Below are positions 40,891-53,112 of a stretch of 64,000 nucleotides of DNA, in pieces. How positions within the stretch are numbered: the stretch's first letter is position 1; the number at the start of each line of letters is the position of its first letter. The notes beneath the pieces are model-generated. The model was not told the DNA's origin and ran no database searches. It saw only the letters and a program-made list of their open reading frames with translations. The translations under genes were made by a program, and so were the position numbers. Origin of the DNA: Mortierella sp. BCC40632 (Eukaryota; Mortierellomycota; Mortierellomycetes; Mortierellales; Mortierellaceae); assembly GCA_011634665.1 (NCBI GenBank), contig WAEK01000003.1:1616001-1680000 (forward strand), read 5' to 3'.

Positions 40891-42559
40891 TCTCAAAAAG
40901 AGTCGAATCCGACCCATGAACATCCACTCTGGATTGGAAACACTTACAAGGAATACCACGAGCTATTAGAGCATCCCACAAAAACAATAAGCGAAAGATA
41001 AGAATAATGTCTCCGAGTTAATGAGGACCGACCTGAATAGTCCCATGCAAGGCGGTGGTCACCAAGTGAATCTGTACACAACACTTACCCATATAGTTTT
41101 GTGCGTGTTCACTGGTCAATTGCACTCAATGGTTCCGACAACGGATACAAAACGGCCGTTCAATAGATCGTAGCTCGACTCTCTTGACTTGAGGATGAGT
41201 TCTGCTTGTCGTTAATAGTTGTCTCCAAGTCTCTTGGACTGGGTTGTGAACGGCTGTCCGTCCTAGAATCGTTCGGGAGTAGGCCAATCGATGTAATTCA
41301 GTAAGAGTACTCTTGAAATGACAGTGTTGACCCGAGTCCATTGCCAATGCACGCTTTCTCTCACGCACTCACTCACGCACTCTCTCTCTCTTTCTCTCTT
41401 TCTTTGCATTTCTCAATGAAGGAGACCCTTGGCCGCTGGGGGGGGGGGCTAGTCAGTGGTCAGATGGGCCTCATTTCCATCCCATCCACCATTCATCGAT
41501 TCGTGTACCCGTCCTTGGTTCTTCCTCCTCCCAAACTCATCAAGGGACTTAAAGAAAGAGGCCAGGCTGGGCCAGGCCAGGTCAGGGGCAGTGACGGATT
41601 CCCGACTCAACCCCAGCCATCCAGGGTCATCCAGTGTCGCTGAATATATTTTGAAAAACAGCGGACCTGAGGACTCTGCGGATGAGGAAGATTGGAAGAG
41701 TAAGAGAAAAAAAAAAAGTTGAGGCAAGGCCAAGAAGTTCTCTCTCCCTTTTTCCACACAGACATGATGAGCCCAAAGCAAAGAAAAAAAAATGTAGTCA
41801 CTCTCTGCTGGGGAGAAATCAAGCACGAGCAAATGAGACGCAGCGCTGCACAACACATCCATGGGAAATGTAAAAAAAAAAAAAAAAAAAAAAAAGTGAG
41901 CCGGGGAGAGGATCCGCGGGACGAAAAGAAACCAAGAGAAAAAGAAAGAGAGAAAGACAAAGAGAAAGTAGGGTAGAAGGAAGGAGCTCAAAAGATAAAA
42001 AAAAAAAGGACCCTCTGCCAAAGACACTCCCTTACTCTTGGCCAGCATCCATCAAGTCAGCCACGCAAGCCATGCCAGGAGAGAAGTGCTCAGGGAGAGA
42101 GAGAGAGAGAGAGACAGGGCCTGCCCCCAAAGCAAAGGATAATGGAAAATGGCTCAAGAATCTCCACAAAAGTAGAAGCAGGGTTCGCTTCCAACACGGC
42201 TTCTGGCCACGGCGGATCGTGTGGGTAAACTCTGGTAAACGTAAACAGAAGTGTGATAGCAGAGGGTACAGAGAAGCAAGATTGCCTCTACCGGGCCAGG
42301 GTGATGGAAATGCATGCAAGAATCTTCCCGGGTTGACTTGTGGGATTCCACTGTGCAAGAGAAGTACGCAATGAAGAAGAGAGAAAGAGAAAGGGAAAGA
42401 GAGAAAGAGAACAGTGAAATGGATGACAACCCTGCTAGACGAACCAAGAATGAAGCCAAAAGGCTAAGGCTTACGTTGTGGGTGGAGTGGGGGTGGCAAG
42501 AATCCTTGATGATTTTAGACAGAAGCTGTGTTCAAATGACAGATGGCGAGAATGAAGTA

Positions 42560-42598
42560 CAAGAGAAAGGGAGAGAGGAAGGGATAGAGAAGGATGGC

Positions 42599-42632
<34 letters not shown>

Positions 42633-43280
42633 AAAGAGAGTAGAAGAAAGTAGAAGAGAAGAGAACAGAAGAGAGGAGAGAAGAAGAGCGAGCAGGTTGA
42701 TGTTCGCGCGTACGAATCGGGGAGCGGTGCTGGAGGGAGCGGAAGAGGAGGAAGCGGAAGAGGAAGAAGCGGAGGCAGAGGAGGCAGAGGAGGCAGAGGA
42801 GGCAGGAAAAGTAGAGGAGGCGGAGACAGAGGAAGAGAAAGAGGAAGAAGAAAAAGCCGATCCGGGATGAATGAGAAGGGGATCCGGGCAGCAGGATTTG
42901 GTGACCAACGTGAACGGGCGGGAGCGAGGAAAGTGTGTGCGAGAAACGAGAAAGAAATATTAAACAAAAGGGAGAGAGAGATAGAAGAAAAAGAGAGAAA
43001 GAGAAAGAGAATAGAGAAAAGAGAAAAGAGAAAAGAGACTGAGCAATAAACGGGATTGGTATTGCCAGGCGTTCCAGGGTCAAGAGAAATGAGAAAAAGG
43101 TTGGAGAACAGAAGGCGCGCCTGTGCGATGCAAAGGACGGGAGTCGGGATGGGGAGCTTGCCGTGTGAATGAGATGTGAACAAAAAGGTGACGGAAGGAC
43201 AGACGAGCCGATGAGGCAGCAGGACTGATCCAGGTGGGGCGATGGGTAGGGAGAAGACAGAGACAGAGACAAAGACAGAG

Positions 43281-43320
<40 letters not shown>

Positions 43321-43445
43321 TAGAGAGAGAGAGATATATAGAGAGAGAGATAGATAGAGAGAGAAAGAGAGAGATAGATAGAGAGAGAGAGAAGTGAGAG
43401 AGAGGAAGAGAGAGCGAGAGAGTGAGAGAGTGAGAGAGAAACGAG
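42560..43445 (+). repeat. Nearly continuous purine-rich repeat block
   Basis: GA arrays (42600-42640), GGAAGC/GGCAGA minisatellite units (42750-42850), AGAGAA runs (42975-43040) and mixed GA/GATA arrays (43277-43403) follow one another with only short non-repetitive gaps. The plus strand is almost entirely purine in the arrays. No coding content beyond repeat-derived frames. Confidence 0.85.
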
Positions 43446-44069
43446 TGCCGCGCTCGTTCTTTTCCGCTTCACCCTTTGCCGGTGTGGTGCAGTGGTACGG
43501 GCCGGGGGGAAGGGGGAAGAGAGTGAAGAAAGAGTCGCTGCTGGAGACGAATCGGACAGGTGGCAGCCAGGGCAAGCAAGGTTGTGGACCTGTCCAGAGA
43601 GAGAGAGAGAAAGAGAGAAGGGTCTGCCAGAGAACCTTATCCGCGGTCAATTGGGATACCAGAACCGGCTACGTACATATCATGAGTCTGTCTTGCATAC
43701 GTAGAGGCCTGTGAGAGAGGAAAGGAAAGAGGTTCCAGTTGGATGTCAAGGCTCAAGACGCATTTCGAGCCTCGTGAGTATCGTACACACACACACATTT
43801 CTGCTTCCTATCCATAACGCTCCTCCTGCTCCTTCTAGACCATCCAGGTCACTGTAGCCATGACAAGGTCTAGGGGGCTCCTTATCCAAAGCGTTCCATC
43901 GGACCGATCGGCCACGATCCTACAGTGACCATATTTCTAGTAAGTACAATATAGTAGGGATGGCCAGACGGGAAGAAAGAGCCAAGGTGAGAGAGAGAGA
44001 CGCCGAGGAGGGATTGTAGGATGGCCAGAGAAGAATATATGTGGGGAGAGAGAGAAGAGAGAGAAAGTT

Positions 44070-44072
<3 letters not shown>

Positions 44073-44134
<62 letters not shown>
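44073..44134 (+). repeat. (GA)n array upstream of E2 gene
   Basis: About 60 bp of perfect GA, with further GA-rich sequence to 44300. Lies 350-400 bp before the E2 start codon. Confidence 0.95.
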
Positions 44135-44142
<8 letters not shown>

Positions 44143-44253
44143 CAGAGAGAGCAGAGAGAAATAGAGAGAGAGATAGAAAGAGAAAAGAGAAGAGAGTCCG
44201 AGCAGGGCTGCGGTGAGTTGGGAAGAGAGAAAGAGAAAAGGGAAGCAGCGGCG

Positions 44254-44298
<45 letters not shown>

Positions 44299-44479
44299 GC
44301 GAGACGCATCAAGCGATGGCCATATTTCAGCGAGGCTTTGCTCTCTCTCCGCGTCATGTCCTCCTTTCTCTTCTCCTCCAAAAAAAAAAAAAAAAAAGAC
44401 CTCACTTGCGCTATTCTCCCCTCTCTTTTGATCTCATCCTTCTCTTCACCACTCACTCACACACCCTCATCTCTTCACC

Positions 44480-45918
<1,439 letters not shown>

Positions 45919-45989
45919 AGCCCCGTCTTGTCCGTGAACTGTGGACCGTTTACCACACCCCGTGCCAGCTTGTCATGTCAGAGACTCGA

Positions 45990-45995
45990 AATAAA
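45990..45995 (+). terminator. AATAAA polyadenylation signal candidate, E2 gene
   Basis: AATAAA 72 bp past the E2 stop codon, followed by an A-rich stretch. Weak evidence alone, position is right. Confidence 0.4.
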
Positions 45996-46846
45996 TAAAA
46001 AAGAAACGGATAAAAATACCATGCCCCTTTCTGTTCAGACGCCTAGTTGTTAGTGGGATTGCACCATTGCTCGTGAGTATAGTTGTTCAACGGGTCTGTT
46101 CTCTCGGGATCGAACGTCAGCAATCTGCCACCCTCCGTCGTGTCTCTCTTCTTCGATTTCTTTCAGCCTCGCCCCCCCTCCCCTCCTCTCCTTCTCATTC
46201 TCTCTCTCTTTCTCTTTCTCTTCTCTCCTGGATGTGTATCCCTTGACCACTTCGCAACGACACATCCACTCCTTGGACCGGCCCACTGCTCCGAGTCACA
46301 TGCACCTGGTCAAATTTCCGGGACCCAGCCATTGCTCTCTATCCTACCTGATCGCCTGTGCATGGACCATGGGCGTACCACCGTATCATAAGGTTTGTAA
46401 AACGCGGCTCTCCCTCGGGGGACGCGTTACGGCTCTCGACACGGCTCATCTATGTGGCCGCATGGGCACACTTCACCATCAGGGGCTCAAGTGCATTCAC
46501 TAGGCCTGGACAAGCAAGGTGCCTGATCGGATTAGAAAATCAAGTGAAGCCATCATTGTGGATGCAAGGCGCCATGGATGACTTGACGGCTAGGCTGAAC
46601 TGGCGATACTGCATAATTTCACGAATTGAGCAGTGTTGATGTGTGATGACGGCAGTGGTTGAGTCTGCACAAAATGGTTCCTGGCCACCAATGGAACTTT
46701 GGAGGAGCCATCAGCATTAGCCAACACGGAGGCCGACATATGACCACGGAGACGTAGAGGATGAGGGTGAAATTTGGAGGTGGTTCCAGCCACAGGGTCA
46801 TCCGACATGTTACCCTGTGTGTGCGTATGTGTGAGGCGCGTGTGTG

Positions 46847-46849
<3 letters not shown>

Positions 46850-46930
<81 letters not shown>
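46850..46930 (+). repeat. (GA)n array
   Basis: About 50 bp of perfect GA dinucleotides continuing as gagaaagaga units to 46930, preceded by a TG-rich run. Confidence 0.95.
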
Positions 46931-46933
<3 letters not shown>

Positions 46934-47959
46934 ATTGAGAGACATTAGGAAAAGAATGAGAAAGAGAAAGAGAAAGAGAAAAGGTGTGTGTGGGCTTTGT
47001 GGCTAGCTACAGCGTGGTCCAAGCGTCCGTGGGACAGTGGAACAGGGGGGTTCGGCCTCTTCCGACGAATGCCACGCACCACTGGGCTGGGCCGTGCCAA
47101 AACTGCATTCCTCCTGTTCATCATCAACACCGGCTGCCTTCTTTCGACATCTCTCTCACACACACCCACATTGTTCTCTGGACTTTTTCTGATTGTAATC
47201 CCTGTCCCCTCGTTATGTCTGTGTGTTGCCATCTCATTCTCCACTGCCCGCATTTGGGACGGTATATATACCATAATGCTATCGGGCTATGGCACGCCCC
47301 CCCCTTCCCCTTCCTCCTCTTCCTCCACAGGCAGGGCCTACTGCAGCATGCACATCAACCCAGGTCTAGCGAGCCGGACCCTCTTGGTAGCCTGGCTGAC
47401 TCCCGATTCACCCCTACATGCCTTCGTCATCTCTTTCTCTCTTTCCCTTTTTGCCTGGTCATTCTCTGGTAATTGCCATGATGAGCCTATTGCCTGTCTA
47501 GGCAAAAGGTAATACCTCTTTGCTGGGCATCTTTTTTTTTTCTTTCTTTCTTGTTGTTACTGTTGATGTTGTTTTTGTTGTTTTTGTTGTTTTTGATTGA
47601 GCAGTGCTGTGGTGTATGTGTAAATGTGTGTTTATGTATGTGTTATGTGTGTAAATTTGTTTCCTACGTGCTTCATCCTATTGTTGGTGCTTGTGTCTAT
47701 CCTCCACCCCCTCGCCATCGTTCCTCCGTCTCCTGTTGCTTATTGTCCGTCTTTTTCTTTTTTTCTTTCTTTCGATCCACGTACTCTCAAAATCTCCTCT
47801 TCCCTCCTCCCCCCCTGCTCTCCGCCTGTCCCTCTGTCCCCCCTCAGATCTGCCATACATAATCGCACTCGTTGTTTCCTTTTTTTTTCTTTCTTTCTTT
47901 CTTTCTTTTTTCTTTCTTTTTCTCATCTTTTTCACTCTCGCTCTCGCTCCCTCTCATCT

Positions 47960-47960
47960 C

Positions 47961-48016
<56 letters not shown>

Positions 48017-48023
48017 CTCTCTC
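47960..48023 (+). repeat. Compound (CT)n(AT)n(CT)n array
   Basis: CT dinucleotides change directly to about 30 bp of AT and back to CT, roughly 280 bp upstream of the F-box start at 48303, within a pyrimidine-rich leader. Confidence 0.95.
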
Positions 48024-48302
48024 TTTCTATATTCTCTCTATATCTCTGTTTTCGGTCTGATCTAATTTTTTTCCTTTTGGTTGGCTTTATATCGCTCGGT
48101 TCTCTCGTCACTCCCCCTATATCGGCCGCATTCCTCGTCTCTGCAACGGCCCATCCGCGCGCCCCACCTTTTCTTGAACAGCAGCGCCCCAACCGATCCT
48201 TTTTGATCTTTCCCTTGCTTTTATCCGTCCCTCGCCCTACTCCTTCCCCTTCCTCCACCTTTTCTCTGAACAGCACTGCCCCATCGACTGTCTGCTCCGT
48301 CC

Positions 48303-49038
48303 ATGCCTACTGCTATCGCTATCAAGACTCCCCCACGTCTCGACCAACATCGTCTCGACGACCATTCCGCCGACAACATGGTCATGGCATCTCTCCTCCC
48401 AAAGACACCCCACTCGGACATCCTCTCCTCTGTCAATTCCTTTGTTGCGCCGTCTTCGCCATTGCTAAAATGCCCCGAAGCCCTTTCCCAATGGAAGCAC
48501 CAGCACCAGAGCCAGCATCAACAAACTCTCCAACGGCAACAGCTCCAGCTTCAACTCCAGTCAAAGCAACGCTCGCTGTTGCACAGACAACGAGTATGCC
48601 CGTCTCCGCAAGGTACGAGACCCTCGAGCCCACTCTGCTCCTTCCTCCTTGCCGAGCTACACCAGGTGCAGCACCAGCCGCAGGAGCAGGAACAGAATGA
48701 AAGCGAGCATCAGCAGGGGCCCCCTCAGCAGTCGCAGGATCAAGTGGTCTCTGCTGATGTTTCCTCTAGTGAGGCTTCAGCAGTGGTACCAGCCCATGTG
48801 TCAGCTCTAGTCTTGACCTACTCCAAGAAAGAGTCCTCGGCAGATCTCGTAGACGACATCTGGAGGATGGTATTCTACTTCTTGGCAACTGACTGCAAAG
48901 ACCTCGGCCGGATGATGCAGGTCAATCGCCGCTTCCATAGGTAAGACCACCCTGACCACACCATTACGCCCCTCCTAATCCTTACGGTGGGTCTTGCCAT
49001 GAGCCTAGCCATTGGGCCTAGCCATGGAAGACAGTGAC

Positions 49039-49081
<43 letters not shown>

Positions 49082-50422
49082 AAGTTTACACAATCACAAA
49101 CGGGATGGAGTGCTCGGGTTAGAGTGCAACACGACAACATGGTGTTGTTGGACATTTGGTTGGACACATTCCGAATTCCACGTTCATATTGGGGTTCAAA
49201 TCCCACGCGTCTTGCCTCAGAGGCACCTTGGACCAAAGAAAAAAGTCTCGTACTTTTTTTTTTTTTTTTTTTTTTTTTCCTTTTCATCCTCTAACGTCTT
49301 TCCCTTTCCGCACCCTTTGTTTCTCGATGTAGTCTGATTGAGGAGGATGCAGCACTCTGGCGATTGGCGTACAAGCTGACGGTTGCAGGATCGATTTTTG
49401 CGAGTCAGAGGCCGTTACGCTCGCCAATGTGGTTCAGGGATGCGCGGAATCAGTCAGGCCTGGGTTGCTCAACCTCGTCCTTAACTGGGTCATCCTCTTC
49501 CACAGCCCTTGCCCCGTCGTTGTCGCAACCATCGTCAATGTTGCCTTCGTCTTCGACATCTTTGTCGTCGTCGATTAAGGATAGATCAGAATCAGCACAG
49601 GATTTCTCTCGGCCCTGCACTCCCTCCTTTCTTCAGGGCAGGCGCCCACCGGTCAGCCATGTGCGCGGATATGAACAGGACTCTCCGTCAGGCCCGCTGT
49701 ACAACGATTCAAACTCGAGAGACCTTCGTATTGGACTAACTGGTCCTGTCGAAGATCTCTATGAAACCCATAGAGGATTGGACGACCCACGACAACACCA
49801 GAAGTCGAGCACCTTGCCTGGATGCACAGGGGAGCGACCTAATATGGGGATAGCACCTGGGTTGCTGATGCCCTCGCCCCTGGTTCTCCCTCACCATCGG
49901 CGTATCGTCGAGACCATCTCTATGCACACCGACAAGTACCTCCCCTCAGCCTCTACGCCAGCCCTGATGTCCTCTTCTAACCCGCCTGTTTCCTCGTCGG
50001 ACTTGGCGTCATCAACATCGGTACCCATGACATCCAACACCACATCCCTTCCACCGTCCTTTGCCTCCGTCCTCATCGATCGCTCCTTCATCCCAGAAAC
50101 ACCGGTGCAAAAGGGGGCAATGATGACCGTTGGTCCCACAAGGACACCGGCCTCGACACCCGTGTCCTTTGCAATGCCCTCGTTCCAATCCACACTCCCA
50201 TCAACGCTTTCACAGGTACTCTCGTCCTCAACGACCCCCTTATCTGTGATTCAACACCACATCCCTACAACAACACTAATGCATCATCCGCCAGCGGTGT
50301 ATTGGAAGCACCAAGTGGTGGACTGGCTTGAACAAGAGAAGCTGAGGTGTCTACGACTAGGTCTGTTCTGGGGAATGAATAACCAGTCGTCTAGGACACA
50401 TGGAAGTAGACGACGACAGTAG
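48303..50422 (+). CDS. F-box protein with Gln-rich N-terminus and Ser/Pro-rich C-terminus
   Basis: Exons 48303-48940 and 49333-50422 give 576 codons (575 residues). Residues 60-165 are Gln-rich. An F-box-like helix set follows at about 184-230: DLVDDIWRMVFYFLATDC, DLGRMMQVNRRFHR, LIEEDAALWRLAYK, the last being the usual loop into the substrate region. The rest is Ser, Pro and Thr-rich without repeats I can recognise, and ends with WKHQVVDWLEQEKL. It differs from the F-box/LRR family at 1940 and 62311. A role as an SCF adaptor is inferred from the F-box; the target is unknown. The intron (gtaaga donor) splits the F-box after NRRFHR and contains a GA array. Confidence 0.78.
49044..49077 (+). 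repeat. (GA)n array within F-box gene intron
   Basis: Perfect GA repeat in the 48941-49332 intron, 100 bp after the donor. A poly-T run (49254-49278) lies near the acceptor end. Confidence 0.9.
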
Positions 50423-53112
50423 ATTAGAAATACCTTTTTTTTTTTTTTTTTTTTTTGTGTTTACCAAAAAGCCGATATTCGGTTATGACAAAAGAAAAAA
50501 AAAAAAATTCGCATGCTAGATAGTTTAGACCATTCTCAACCTAAAAAAAAAATTGCTTTTTTTTTCCCTTTTAATTTCTATCGGTGGTTTATGGGATAGA
50601 CTGACTATGGTGCCGACGGTGTTGTCGTCTTGTATCTGTCTCTTGTGTTCAGGGGGGTTTGCGGTTGTTCAGTAGCCCTAAGCACTAAAGAGGCACACGA
50701 GGAACTCCATCACAGAGACACTAAGGCTGATGACGATATTGAAGTCTCATTACGCGTAAGTAGGTTCTAACCACACTGGATGTGTCAAACCAGATCAACC
50801 AAACAGCCCGTGTTTCTCTGACCTTGAGTGAGGGACTCCTCCTTGTCATAGTCTATGGCTATGCTTTAGAGAGCTAGCTAGTCAAGTGTAGGCCTCCCTC
50901 GCTCCATGAGGCTGGCGACAGCGAGTAGCTCAAAGCAAAAAAAGATAGTATCGACGACTTATAATAAAATGCAGGGTATCTTTGAGGATTCTAGATGCCA
51001 CAGGGATTACCACAGAAGTCGTCATATTTCTGTATTCTTTGGTCATGACAGAAGTCTTGGTGGAGGATACAGCATGCCAAGAGGCAACATAGTCAAGTAA
51101 ATTCATGGTATATCTTGTCAGTAGGCGGTACAGCCAGCGATTTACATTTAAGATGCTTTTAGGCTCATTGTTCTTTGAGTTGGTTACCACTAGTGTTCAT
51201 CGATTCGTTCGTCCCATGAAGCATGGGGAGATAGGTGGTCATCAACTAGATACTTTATCATATGTGTCTTCTATGAAAGTCATCCACGCCCAGTTATCTA
51301 GCATAGTATGGCTGGGGTGCTTGATGAGGGAGGCTTAAGTCCTGAGTACAACCTATATTCTGGTGTTGGTTTCGAGCAAGATAGCAAAGGCTGGCATGAG
51401 TGAGCTGTGCTTTGATTAGCCTCTCTCCTCGAAGAAAGGCGCAATTAATCCGCCACATCCGATAGATGAAAATGGGAAAACGAGAGAATCCAAAGCTAAT
51501 GGAGACTATGCATCGACCCTGCACATCACTCTTAGTGCAAAACTAAATATCTCTGGGTCGATCATTGCCAGACAGGGCATGGACTCAATCTATTCTTTGG
51601 TCTATTATTGCGCATCTGCTGCCCCCCCCTAAGCGTCAAACCATAAGGGACACCAGCCTTCTTCTCACCCTTTTACCCATTCTTCCTCTCTGTCATTTTC
51701 ACCTTTTCGTTCTACCCTGTCTAGTCTTGCCATATATCCTTTGCACTGGTCGATGGGGACATGGCATGCACAGAGGCGCCACCAAAGCTGTCTAACCTAA
51801 AAGGTACCCTCGAAACGGACGCGTTCTTTCTCCCAAGCGGTGGATAAATTTCACTAGCAGTTGGGACACGTGGATCTTTGATTCTCAGTAGATTGGCACT
51901 ACTCAAAGCCAAGGTAATACCAGAAGCCCCTCCCCCCCCTTCACTTTTGATTGTTGGTGCATCATGCCGGCGCTCCTTGCTGATATTGCCCATAATGGAG
52001 TGCTATAAAGACCACAGCACTTGATAACGTCTGTATTATAATTCGCTCGCACCTACTTGATTTGATTCAATAAACCATTCACTGAATCCTGAGCCCCTCA
52101 GTCCAAATAGTCATAGGTAACGTCTATTGAACTCTCTCAGCACACTCCTCGGTTTAGAACTGACCAACATATTTGGCACTCTCTTCTACGAAGGACAAGA
52201 TCGGGATGAGTCACCCTATTTGTATGGACTTAATAGTCTTCATTCACCCTTTGTTGAGACTTGGACACGACGTCCTTGGGCAACACTACGGAAAAGAGAT
52301 CATATCAGTTTTGACCGATGACATAGGAGGATGAGGAGGAGCAAGCTTGCTTGGCTTAGCTTACCTTGTGGTTTTTATAGAAAGAAGGTGAGTCTTTCCA
52401 GCAAAAAAAAAAAAAAAAAAAAAATCGTCAGGGCAAAGGATCCATAGTTTACTGTAGATTTTCTACACCGGAATCAGCCTTCTACGGCAGATCTCATCGA
52501 TTAGTTGACTCTAGACGGTATGGCACAGGGTCAGCATTAGATATTCGTCCACAACAACCACATCAACAGTAAGAGAAACCCTCAGAACGGCTTTGATTAA
52601 GAAAGAAAGAAAGAGAAAACTCAATCTGGTCATTTGTTACTTGCATCGTGGACTGCTTATCGTTAAGAAGCACACTCTGAAGGTCTTTTCTAAGTTTCAG
52701 GAATCACTGCAGAGATGGTAGAAAAGCGGTTTGAACTATGGCTTGTAGGAGGGAACCTCCTAGACCTGATCCGAGAGGTCTGGATGAACAAAACAGGGGC
52801 CTTCGAGATCACCAAAGACCCCCAAGTAAGCCAAGGTATCATAATAAAATGACTGCCGTAAGCAAAGTGGGCGAGTCTGGGAATGGAGACTATCAAAATA
52901 GGGCGTGCCAGTGGCTAGGACAAATGTGGTGAGAGGTGGCTTTTGTATCTCAGGGTCTATTCGCCGCGCTTTGATTTTTTTTTTTTGTATGGATTTGGGT
53001 AAGGACCTGGAGACCACTCCTTGTCGCTATTTCACTTTGCACGCACCTGCCCAAAGCTGAAGGCTAAAAAGGAAGCACACGAGTTGTCGAATCAGAAAGC
53101 AATCCGTTATCC
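50423..53112. other. 2.7-kb region with coding-like relics
   Basis: Between the F-box gene and the RECQL4-type gene. The first part (50423-51100) is AT-rich with poly-T runs and no supported exon. An open plus frame at 51105-51338 and a minus frame at 51993-51721 look partly coding but match nothing I know. Plus-strand segments 52701-52836 and 52913-52975 are flanked by splice-like signals (see findings). Probably one or more decayed genes. Confidence 0.45.

Larger units (their letters stand above)
40829..44479. other. 3.7-kb divergent region, dominated by purine tracts
   Basis: Upstream of both the PHD gene (minus) and the E2 gene (plus). Includes poly-T (40858-40889), a poly-A at 41872-41895, GA/GGA/GATA purine runs from 42560 to 43445, and a GA array at 44073-44134. 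On the minus strand 41368-41126 is open (HRLAYSRTILGR, FCIRCRNH) and gtaagt-like donors occur near 41086 and 40950. An upstream exon or uORF there is possible but unsupported. Other open frames are Arg-Glu or Ser-Leu repeats. Confidence 0.55.
45919..48302. other. 2.4-kb spacer with GA and CT/AT arrays
   Basis: Between the E2 gene and the next plus-strand F-box gene. Contains the AATAAA at 45990, an 8-bp inverted repeat at 46791-46798/46812-46819, the GA array at 46850-46930, and CT/AT arrays at 47960-48023. No supported gene. Confidence 0.6.

Noticed and set aside
43485..43505. tggtgcagtgg as a Pol III A-box
   Set aside because: No B-box at a suitable distance and no foldable tRNA.
42471..43650. 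372-, 222- and 145-codon minus-strand Ser/Leu/Phe-rich frames
   Set aside because: Products of purine/pyrimidine arrays read in several frames at once; no non-repetitive conserved segment.
47551..48700. 358-codon plus-strand frame overlapping the F-box gene start
   Set aside because: Pyrimidine-tract translation upstream, then out-of-frame reading of the F-box gene at 48303.
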